This document shows, one piece after another, positions 55,851-64,000 of a DNA stretch of 64,000 bases. The stretch lies in contig JAGVVL010000013.1 of assembly GCA_018287875.1 (NCBI GenBank), positions 2,418,001-2,482,000 of the forward strand, read 5' to 3'. The translations under genes and the position numbers were made by a program. The DNA comes from Nigrospora sphaerica (taxonomy: Eukaryota; Ascomycota; Sordariomycetes; Amphisphaeriales; Apiosporaceae). Each line of letters begins with the position of its first letter. Within the stretch, counting starts at the first letter, position 1. The notes under the pieces were generated by a model. That model made no database searches, had not been told where the DNA came from, and saw only the letters and a list, made by a program, of their open reading frames with translations.

Positions 55851-56527
55851 ATGAACCCTCACCAGAAGAACAAGATTGACGTCAAGGTAAGAACTCCCAG
55901 CGTCGCAATCCTGCCACTTAGAACACGCCCAAACCCCCCCCCACCTACCCACTCGTACCACAGCACCCAACTCTCGACACCGACGTACGCCCTCCAGAGT
56001 GCCTCTCAAGGCACGAGCATGTGGCGTCTGTGGCCGCTCTCTTTCGCGCACCGAGTTGTCCTAGGCCTCGATTTGGTCCCCTGTATCCTGCTGCTAACAT
56101 GTGTCTGCCCCACCAGACTCTCTCGCCCGAGGAGCAGCGCCTCTTCCGCCTCTACGGCAAGTTGCCCTCCAAGTCGGACCACTTTGCGAAGCACCTGAAG
56201 GACCGCAAGTACTTCGATAGTGGCGACTATGCCATGTCCAAGGCCGGCAAGGGCGACTCGGTCGACGCGGGCTCCGTGGGCTCCCAGCACCCAGTTCCCG
56301 AGAACATCCCCCACCTGTCCTCGCCCAACGGCCACAACGGCTCCACTCAGCACCACGGCAGCATCAGCGGCGCTTCCGGCGCCAGCCCCAACCAGAGCAG
56401 CTCCCCCATCAAGGAGGGCAGCTTCTTGAACCGTGAGACGAGCGCCGATGACGCTGAGGAGAAGAACCAGGCTGTTGGTCTTGCCACCGATGGCTCCGGC
56501 GCACAGGCAATTCCCATTCGAAAATAG
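55851..56527 (+). CDS. IGO1: Endosulfine-family PP2A inhibitor (Igo1-like)
   Basis: Small disordered protein that, once phosphorylated by the Rim15/Greatwall kinase, inhibits PP2A-B55 to promote quiescence or mitotic entry and protects mRNAs. Exons 55851-55886 (12 codons) and 56117-56527, 148 aa. The join gives KIDVKTLSPEEQRLFRLYGK, followed by the invariant KYFDSGDYAMSKAG with the phospho-acceptor Ser47 in the F-D-S-G-D-Y box. The C-terminus is Ser/Gly/Asn-rich low complexity. The start codon has a CCACCATG context. The 230-nt first intron is relatively long. The 550 bases upstream are C/T-rich. Confidence 0.95.
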
Positions 56528-57299
56528 GCGGAACGTCCGAGGCGTTAGCCCGGGGGACAAAATGGCGAACCTACCATTCGATGCGGAACAAGGGCTGGCG
56601 CTGCAGTCTAGGCCATTGAGGCTGGACCGCACGAACCAATGCTGTCTTTTCCGTTGCGATTAGCAGACACCTCGGCGCTAGGTGCACATTGCTGCTCAGA
56701 ACCCTCGTTGCTGGGGTTGCTCGACTCTAATAGGTTGTGTGTCAGAGGTGGACTTGGGCCTAGAGGGCTTCCGAACGAAGAAGCATGGGACTGGAGGGTA
56801 GGTCTTGTTGGTTTCACTCACGACGACTACGAGGGGATAGTTCTACGGCGTTCTGGCTTGATGTTTACACTGGATGCTCTGGCAGGAGATACTGGCAATA
56901 AGATCGAGATAGTTTTTGCTGCATATACAGCGACTTGAAGTGTCTGTCGTTGTGCCGGTTGCTCCTACGGCATCTGCGGTCAAGCGAGTCATTGCAGTTG
57001 TGCATCCAGTCCGTTTCATATACAACATGGCACAACACGGCCGCTTGGGCAATATGCCAACATAGGACAATTTATCGAGCAATGCATCTGAGGGGGCCTA
57101 GGAACGCTTGGGTTCAGGGGCAGGGCCCAAATAATCTGTCGTGCCAAACCGACGCCTGTTCCTGGTCCTATTTTTCTTACCCACTCTATGCCGTGCCTCC
57201 GGGCCAATATACAACCAGTATCGTGCTGCCTATCTCATTCCAATTGATTTTTAAGCGAACCGAGCCCAACCTCGTGAGTCATTTCCCATAGTGCCAAGT
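56528..57299. other. Convergent 3' intergenic
   Basis: About 770 bases between the 3' ends of the Igo1 and MYG1 genes, with no coding signal. Confidence 0.45.
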
Positions 57300-58376
57300 T
57301 TACGCCTCGAGAGCCTTCAGGGCCATGGCCTTGGCACCTTCGAAGGTCTTGTGCCCACCAATGAAGCCAGCCGCGTGTACAAACACACCGCCTGGGATGT
57401 TTGTGATGGCGTCCAGATCCTCGTCCCGGGCGCCCCTCCAAGGCTCGGGCAGGGACTTTCGGCTCTGGAAGGAGTCCTTGGTCACAGGCACCGTCTGCAG
57501 GCGCCATTTGGCGTCGGGCACGGGCTTCTCGGCGTAGAGAACGTACAGCACCTTGTCCTCGACGCCTTCGGCTTCCTCGAGGGCGTAGAGGTGGTCCTTC
57601 CACGGCACGCTTTGGCCCTCAAGCACCATGACGCGGCCCTTGGGGTCGTACTCCCTCCGCTTCTCGTAGGCGGCGCGCACGATGTCCCGCGCTGGCAGCC
57701 AGGAGCCCGTCAGGTACTCGAGGTCCCGCGAGAACTCGGTGCCAATCCTCTCGCTGGCGGCATTGAAGCGGGCGTCCTCGTTGGCCTGGGCGGTGATGGG
57801 GTCCGCGGGCGTGGGGTCGTTCCACTTGGGGTTCATGCGGCCGACCATGGCGCCCAGGGTGAAGCTGCCGTCGCTGAAGCGCTTCTCGACGCCGGCGGCC
57901 TCGAGGGCGGCCGGGTCGTAGGGCGAGATGCCGTTGTCGTGGGCGTCGAGGGCCTCAATGAAGCTCTCGTACAGCTTGTTCCACAGCATTCCGACGTCGG
58001 CGTCGTCCTCGGGCTTCCCGAGCTGCTGGGCCACGAGGGCCTTGCCGAAGTGCAGGTAGACGAGGCCGGCGCTCGACAGCTTGGTGCTGCGGCCGGGGAA
58101 GGTGGTGGCAAAGCCGCGCTGGTGGTGGTCGTAGCGGTTCTCCTCGGGCTTGTACTCGCCGCCCACGTCGACGACGGTGTGGCACGTGGCCAGCTTGGCC
58201 GGGTCGCGCGTCCGTACGAGCTCGGCATCGTTGTACGCCGGCAGCTTGCGCAGCATGTAGACGGCCAGCGCCTCGTCGGCGTGGAAGTGGCCGTTGTGCG
58301 TGCCGATGGTGAGGGGCGACCCCGAGGTCTTGAGGCGCTTCGCTGCGTTTTCGGCCATTCTGAAAAGCCTTAGCAT
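57300..58376 (-). CDS. MYG1 family exonuclease/hydrolase
   Basis: Intronless, 358 aa. MYG1 proteins are DHH-like 3'-5' RNA exonucleases found in nucleus and mitochondria (animal work); the fungal role is less known. Motifs: GTHNGHFHADEALAVYML with the first metal-binding His/Asp set, TVVDVGGEYKPEENRYDHHQ with the D-H-H box, SSAGLVYLHFGK, EALDAHDNGISPY and FIGGHKTFEGAKAM near the end. The start at 58376 gives MLRLFRMAENAAKRLK, a short basic amphipathic leader that could target mitochondria. The second Met at 58358 would give a 352-aa form lacking it. The frame is open further upstream to 58499 but that part looks non-conserved. Confidence 0.92.
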   Translation of the reverse strand: MLRLFRMAENAAKRLKTSGSPLTIGTHNGHFHADEALAVYMLRKLPAYNDAELVRTRDPAKLATCHTVVDVGGEYKPEENRYDHHQRGFATTFPGRSTKLSSAGLVYLHFGKALVAQQLGKPEDDADVGMLWNKLYESFIEALDAHDNGISPYDPAALEAAGVEKRFSDGSFTLGAMVGRMNPKWNDPTPADPITAQANEDARFNAASERIGTEFSRDLEYLTGSWLPARDIVRAAYEKRREYDPKGRVMVLEGQSVPWKDHLYALEEAEGVEDKVLYVLYAEKPVPDAKWRLQTVPVTKDSFQSRKSLPEPWRGARDEDLDAITNIPGGVFVHAAGFIGGHKTFEGAKAMALKALEA

Positions 58377-59510
58377 AAACCGGGAGGGGGGTACTTGGGA
58401 TTGGACCGGTCGATATCGCTCTGAAGGACCGAAGACCAGAAGAATGAGGAGGATTTGCTGGGTTGGATGTGTGTGGGGGATGGATCCCGAGATGGACAAA
58501 TTTAAGTGGGGTGATTGGGACTGTCACGGCTGCGATTTGGCGGCGCTGGGTTGAGTAGCAACGATACATCGTTCGGGGTAGAAGAGAGGTAAGGGCTACT
58601 ATAACTGGCTCTTCTCGATCTACATGGCGGACACCTACCTGAACGTGGAAGCTGGGGATAGCGAGGATAATGAGGCCAAGAGTCGTACGAGCCTTACTGC
58701 ATCGCAAGGGATTGGCGGTATACAGGTTGCCTGGTAAGTAAGATGGAGGAAGTAGTACCTGTGAGGCAGCCTCCGTATAGAATATCACCTGTATGTATGT
58801 GACGCATCCAGGGATGGGTCAAAGAGGTGGCCGACAGCTCCAGCTCCAGCTTCGTTAAGCGAACTGAAGATTGGTGAGCTTGTATATTGTTGGATACGTT
58901 GATTTGTGCCGTGATTGGAACATGCCGACCTGAGGTACGGACGGCCCAGACAGGATGTGAATAGAGTACATGAGCAGGTACCTGCGCGGGCTGCTGATGA
59001 GTGCACTCGGGAAGTGTTGACTACAAGTGTGGGCAGACGATGTACCTAGTAATCCATTGGAGAGGACGGGAACCATCACTGGCCTCGCTGCTTTCCAAAC
59101 CAACTCCCTCCCTCGTGCGCGCATTCTCTCCCTCTCCCTCTTTCTGTTTCTCTTTCTCTTATTCTCTGTGCCCACCATCCAGCCATCCAGCTCTGGATCT
59201 GGGAACCGTGGCAGTCAAAAGGCCCCAACATCCTTTCCACTCCTTGCGTCGCGCCCGTCACGTCTGAAATCATCGGCACATGGACCCCCGAGCCCAGCCT
59301 GCGTCGGTCCGTACACTTTGCCAATTCCCTTGCTTTGTTTTCTGAGTGCGAACTTGCCTCATCGCACTTCAACCACACTGCACCATCGCCAATTCCGTAC
59401 ATCGACCTCCCCGAAGCACGCGGTCAAAGCCACATACTACTATCTTGACCTATTCCGTTCCCTCTCGTCAACATAGCGCCGACACGCTCGCCGGCGCCGT
59501 CGCCGTCACC
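58377..59510. other. Divergent promoter region, 1.1 kb
   Basis: Between the divergent MYG1 and IEC3 genes; no coding signal. C/T-rich tracts around 59100-59165 and 59330-59500 precede the IEC3 start. Confidence 0.5.
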
Positions 59511-60548
59511 ATGGACGACAAAGCTGCAGGAAACCCCGAGCCGGGCTCGCGCGACCGCAGCCAGGAAGACACGCAGCCAGGCGATAACAAGCCCTCATAC
59601 AAATCCTGGAAGAAGAAGTACCGGAAGATGCGTCTGCAGTTCGACAACTGCATGCAGCAGAGCGAGAACCTGCACCAGCTCGAGCAGAAGGCCTTGCGCA
59701 CCGCCAAGCGCCTGGCTGTCGAGAACGAGTAGGCTACGCCTCGACTGCTTTCCCCCTTCGCTATGCTGACCGGAACCCCTAGTCGCCTGCTGGACATGCT
59801 GCTCAGCATCAACGAGTGCCCCAGCGTTCCTGCTGAGCGCCGCATCGACCTCAACGTAAATAATGCCGACGAAGATACCGACGACGACGAGGAGCCGCGC
59901 CAGAAGCCCACAAAGACGCTGCGGGACCTTATCGAGGACGTGCCACATGAAAGCTACGAAGAGTACGCGGAGCGGTATCCCGAAATTCTGGAGGAGATTT
60001 CGCCCAAGGATCCCGAGCTCTATCCCACCTCTTTCCTCTCCGCCGATGACGTGGACAACTACCTGGCTGAGCTCGATGCGCGCATCGGCCTCAAGCCGAA
60101 GCCCATGGTCCCGCCGGCTACGCAGTCCACCGGCGGCGGAAACAGGTCGTCGGCCAATTTTGCGCTGCGCAACCCAACGAGTGTTTACAATTGGCTTCGT
60201 AAACATGCCCCTAAGACCTTCCTGCAGGATCTGGAGAAGGAGAAGGAGAAAGACAAGGATCACGACCACGGTGACAAGGGGGAAGGCAGCGGCAAGCGCA
60301 AGGGCGCCAAGGGCAAGCGGCAATCTACCGCCAGCCGCAAGGAGGCTGCCGAGGGCATGGAGCTTGACGAGGAAGCTGGTCACGATGCTCAGAACTTGGC
60401 AAGCATTCGCGGCAAGCGGAAGAGGGGCGACGATGATGGGGGCTATCGTCCCAAAGGGGGGGCCAGCCGCCCGACCAAGAAGCGCAAGAGCAGGGACTTG
60501 GGTTCCAATCCGCCCAAGAGCCGCAAGTCGGCCGGCTTCGCAGACTGA
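59511..60548 (+). CDS. INO80 chromatin-remodelling complex subunit IEC3
   Basis: 327 aa from exons 59511-59728 and 59783-60548. The IEC3 domain begins at SYKSWKKKYRKMRLQFDNCM and continues LEQKALRTAKRLAVEN, then across the join DRLLDMLLSINECPSVP. The middle is acidic (DEDTDDDEEP), followed by TLRDLIEDVPHESYEEY and NPTSVYNWLRKHAPKTFL. The tail is a long Lys/Arg-rich nuclear segment with KGKRQ, GKRKRG and KKRKSR, suited to nuclear import or DNA contact. The ATG has a CACC context. The homologue in fission yeast (Iec3) is an INO80 subunit; the role here is inferred from the family. Confidence 0.88.
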
Positions 60549-61120
60549 TGATGGGCTCGTTACAGGAAGGCTCGGGGGCTGGTGGCGTTCCGGACCAGCA
60601 CTCCGTGTACAAGTATTGTACTCTATAATGTTTTGGGGATAAGGGGGGGGTTTGACAGGACAGTATTAGGGACTAAGCAGTTAGAAGGCAAGGCCAAGTC
60701 TGGATGGGGCTCCTACAGCACCCAACGCGCGCAATGGATCCGCCTTGCAACGCCAGTCGTCTTGTGTGTGATGTCGCATCTGGCATTGGCATGGGATGGA
60801 TCATCATATACGGGGCTTTCTGCGTCGTTGCAAGGCCTCACCTCGACAGGGTTGTCGTCTCGGCGCGTCTGGCGCGTTGCGTCTCTGTTAAGAGTCGTGA
60901 CCGGCCAGTGGAAGATCCGCGGGACGGAGCTGCACTAAAACTCAGATGCAGCTGCACCTCAGCCATTGAAACCACTTGACGGCATTCCTGGCCCGACGCT
61001 TGGAGAGAACATCATCGTCCACCTGAGCGCCCTCTTTTTCCAAGTCCCTCCTGTACCCTCTGTTCCCTTCGTCTCCTTCTTCCGCCCATTGTCACCAGAT
61101 TGAACCCCCGCGCGCCCGTC
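60549..61120. other. Intergenic between the IEC3 and SFM1 genes
   Basis: About 570 bases; no gene supported. Contains the 3' end of IEC3 and the promoter of the methyltransferase gene. Confidence 0.5.
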
Positions 61121-62173
61121 ATGCCCATCAGCCGGACGTACATCGTCGAGCACCTGGACCCGGAGCTGGGGCCGTGGTCGGCGCTCGAGTACCGGGCCAT
61201 CGCGCGCGAGACGGCGGCGTGCCAGGGCACCTTTATGCTGTCTTCGCTGCCAGCCGGCTTCGAGGTGCCCGAGGAGCTTGCGCGCGAGCCCGCCTTCAAG
61301 GCCGAGACGCGCGGCGTCGAGGAGCTCTACCCCGCCGGCCAGGGCAAGGAGCGCGTCTGCCTCCTCGACCCCGCCGCCGACAAGGACCTCAACCCCGACG
61401 ACAGGCACGAGTTTGACGTCTTCCTGTTTGGCGGCATTCTGGGTAAGTTAGAGAGGGGGGGTGGGGACCTCCCTACCCTCCAGCCCGCTGCCGGAGAGCT
61501 CTCGCGGCCAGGCCACATGCCACGAGGAAAGAGGGCCACGGACTAACACGGATGCATATGGCACGCAGGCGATGACCCGCCCCGAGGTACGTAAAGCCCC
61601 CCCCCCTCTACTGGAGGGCCCCGTGAACGGGGCGCGGCCGGGCGCGAGTAACCGGCGGGGAGCGGCGAGGAGATAGGCGAGCTTGGCGCTAACCGCCGAG
61701 CCCGGCAGACCGCACATCGGAGCTCCGCAAGAAGGGCTTCCAGGGCCGCCGGCTGGGCCCCGTGCAGATGACGACGGACACGGCGGTCCGCGTGACGCGG
61801 ATGGTCGTGGAGGAGCAGTGTAAGCCCCCCCCTCCAAGACGGTAATGTTCCCTCGGTACTCGGTGGGCTTCTCAAATAACCACGTGCTTCTCACCCCTCC
61901 CGCCCCTGCAGACACCCTCAACATGGTCCCCTACGTCGACCACCCGGAGCTCAAGTTCAACGACAAGGAGAGCACGCAGATGCCCTTCCGCTACGTTACC
62001 GACAAGGATGGCAAGCCCATCATGCCCGAGGTACGCGGCGCCGGCGCCTCCCCCTATGCATCCGCGCGCGCCCGGATGAAGCGTGTACCCTGGCGATGCT
62101 GACACTTTTCTACAAGGGCATGGTGGATCTGATCAAGAAGGACGCCGACAAAGCTATCGATGACTTGTTCTGA
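61121..62173 (+). CDS. SFM1: SPOUT-fold protein arginine methyltransferase SFM1
   Basis: In yeast Sfm1 methylates an arginine of ribosomal protein Rps3. Five exons: 61121-61442, 61569-61586 (18 nt), 61709-61819, 61912-62030 and 62117-62173, giving 208 aa (yeast 213). The N-terminus MPISRTYIVEHLDPELGPWS is diagnostic. Exon 1 ends FDVFLFGGILG; the microexon encodes DDPPR, giving GGILGDDPPRDRTSELRKKG across two junctions. Exon 3 holds GPVQMTTDTAVRVTRMVVEE, the SPOUT knot region. Exon 4 has LNMVPYVDHPELKFN and exon 5 GMVDLIKKDADKAIDDLF. All five joins keep frame with GTAAGT, GTACGT, GTAAGC and GTACGC donors. Identity is secure; the substrate is inferred from yeast. Confidence 0.94.
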
Positions 62174-62370
62174 AGGAAAAATGCTGTGATGAGAAACGGT
62201 GGATATCAAAATCATCAAACGCGGCCTGGCTACCCCTCTATAAACACCGTGTGCCGTCCGTCGTATGGGTATCTGCAATAAAGAACCCAGCCCTGGGTGT
62301 ATGTCCGTATTTCTCGTGTGGGTCCATCCCGGGACCCGGTAACACAAAAGAAAAAGAAAGAATCGTCGTT

Positions 62371-63432
62371 TCAGTGGAACAAGGAGAAGCGAGATTTGGT
62401 TTTGGTGTCCAGCTTCTGGGTGTTCTCGTCCATGACCTGCTGGGCGTGGTTCACGGCCTCGGCGTGCGTCGCTTGGGGCGGACGGCCGTCGTTATCCGCC
62501 CGGTCCTCGCCGTGGTCCTCGAACAGGTCCATGATGCGGCCGCGGCCGGTGGCGCGCTGGTAGATGGCAAAGGTGGTGCCGAACTCGCGCTGGGCGCCGA
62601 CTTGGATGGCGTCGAGCAGGGCGACGGCGAAGTTCTGGCAGTTGTTGCTGATGAGGTTGTAGGCGGGACGCCTCTGGCGCATGTTGTGGATGACCATCTC
62701 GCTGGCCTGGCGCAGGGCCTCGTCGTTGAAGCGCGTCTGGCCGACCTCGAACGTGTGCCAGTCGGCGCGGTCGACGCGCTCGTTGACGTAGATGACGTCG
62801 AGCTTCTCGTCCATCCACAGCTGGTGGGCGTAGTCGCCCACGAGCACGGCCCAGTGCTGCGTCGGGTCCGGGTACGACCGTATCTTCTCCGTGATCATCT
62901 TGCCGAGCCCCGTCTCCTCGGCGAACCACTTGCCCGCCAGACCGGCGACGGGGTGCCAGCCCAGCTCGACCTTGCGCGGCGGCCCGTGGACCGTAGCCTC
63001 GGCCGGTGGTACCACATTGGGCTTCTGGCCGAGACCCAACCCGCGTTCCAGCGCCATGCGTCCCTTTATCAGCCCCTCTATGGACTTTTCCTTGGCCTTG
63101 TCGTAGCCCACCTTGCTGGCAGGTAGCGTGAGAAAGGGAGGTTTCTTGCGAAGGGGGGAAGGTAGGTTTGGGGGGGTTGGGGGTGAGGGGGCTCACAGGA
63201 GGGCCTCGTAGTCGAGCTTGAGCCTCTTCTTCGCCTCGTCCTCGGGCTCGGGCGTCCTCTCGGGCGTCAAGCCCCACGAGCTGGGCTCGTAGGACGGCGA
63301 CGGCATCGAGCGCGGCTGCTCTCGGCCCTCTTCCTCCATGGCGGGGTGCGGCGACTTGGACTTCGACCGGCCAAAGCGGAAGAAGCGATGCCGCGAGGAC
63401 TTGGGCGACGGGGATTTCGGCGGCTCCAACAT
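62371..63432 (-). CDS. Hypothetical protein with PPPDE/LRAT-like papain-fold features
   Basis: 326 aa from minus exons 63197-63432 and 62371-63115, joined as LDYEALLKVGYDKAKEK. The N-terminus is basic and Ser/Pro-rich (RHRFFRFGRSKSKSPH). The globular part has SYPDPTQHWAVLVGDYAHQL with a candidate catalytic His, and AYNLISNNCQNFAVALLDAI with an N-N-C-Q-N-F box where the Cys would be the nucleophile. That His-then-Cys order and the NNCQNF box resemble PPPDE and LRAT-like cysteine peptidase or acyltransferase folds. The match is by motif only, so function is not assigned. The C-terminus is hydrophilic and ends KSRFSLFH. Confidence 0.75.
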
Positions 63433-64000
63433 ATCGATACGCGCCGGATCCAGATAAAACCCCGGGATTTTTTACGCGGACGTAGGTACGACCCGGTCAA
63501 GGGAGAGCCGGAACAAACAGCAGACGGAAGGTGTGGCGCTTGCGGGCCTGTTGTTTTGGGTACTGCAAGTGTGGCCTTCCTGGCCAGCCGCTGTCCGTCC
63601 AGCCGGTAGTCCTGCTTTTTGGAGGGAGGCTGACAGCGTCTTGCGACAGCGGTCAAAGGGACGACGACGGCAAAGACAACGACGACGACGACAACGACGA
63701 CGACGACAGTGACCCTCGCTTGGCACAGACGGGTCCGACAGGAACAGCAGGCTAGGGACGGGCAAGCAGCGGTGGTCGTCCCCAATAGGTAAATGTACGG
63801 CACTTATGGAACACGAACCTGGCAACGGAATGAAGCGGTATGGATGCAGTTGGTTAGCAAGGAATAAGTAGCGCGTAAGCAAGCGGGCTCGTCGGGCCAC
63901 ACCCACAGGAAGGTACGACACTGTTGCACTGTTTGCAAGATGGGGGCCTACGAGTTGGTACAGGTACGAGGTAGAGTGGTCAAGTGCGTGTCCTGGTAAT
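63433..64000. other. Right-edge intergenic
   Basis: No gene supported. It is presumably the promoter and leader of the minus-strand gene ending at 63432. Contains a GAC/AAC trinucleotide tract. Confidence 0.45.
63678..63709. repeat. GAC/AAC trinucleotide tract
   Basis: About ten triplets of mostly GAC with AAC interruptions, in non-coding sequence. Confidence 0.75.

Noticed and set aside
57291..58373. 360-aa plus-strand frame
   Set aside because: Antisense shadow of MYG1, which has clear metal-binding motifs.

Overview
The window is nuclear DNA of a filamentous ascomycete (Pezizomycotina). GC-rich codon use, short introns (mostly 50-110 nt, GT..AG, with CTRAY-type branch points such as GCTAAC, TACTAAC and GCTGAC) and the protein families present (fused His7, CFEM GPI protein, DUF6594, IEC3, TFIIIC tau55-like) fit a Sordariomycete best. 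That class-level call is inference. Genes are single, on both strands, and not in operons. I support 22 protein genes, one intron-containing tRNA and one small spliced coding fragment. Exon boundaries were worked out by hand from frame, splice signals and family motifs.

Layout. 1.8-10.5 kb: ERG6 (ergosterol C-24 methylation), a DHA1-type MFS transporter, an APC-superfamily amine/amino-acid permease, and an OSH4/KES1 sterol-PI4P exchanger on the opposite strand. 10.5-15.4 kb is gene-poor, with an intron-containing tRNA-Gln(UUG). 15.4-22.3 kb: an alpha-arrestin, a doubtful acidic hypothetical, then a fast-evolving patch with a frameshifted DUF6594 membrane protein, a caspase-like (C14-fold) gene whose reading frame needs a second intron, a 10-bp tandem repeat and a spliced coding fragment. 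22.9-28.7 kb: NOT3/5, D-aminoacyl-tRNA deacylase and a Yippee-domain protein. 31.7-36.9 kb: ornithine decarboxylase antizyme with a +1 programmed frameshift, bifunctional HIS7, and a TFIIIC tau55-like protein. 39.5-47.8 kb: a CFEM GPI protein, NADP-isocitrate dehydrogenase and a C2H2 regulator. 47.8-55.85 kb is an 8-kb stretch with no supportable gene. 55.85-63.4 kb: endosulfine Igo1, MYG1 nuclease, INO80 subunit IEC3, SFM1 SPOUT methyltransferase (with an 18-nt microexon) and a papain-fold-like hypothetical.

Most genes are conserved housekeeping: sterol synthesis and transport, mRNA decay control, histidine biosynthesis, polyamine feedback, chromatin and Pol III transcription, translation quality control. 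The most interesting items are the antizyme frameshift at TCC-TGA and the DUF6594/caspase-like patch near 18.6-22.2 kb. The latter is the only place that looks like an accessory, possibly cell-death or allorecognition-related locus.
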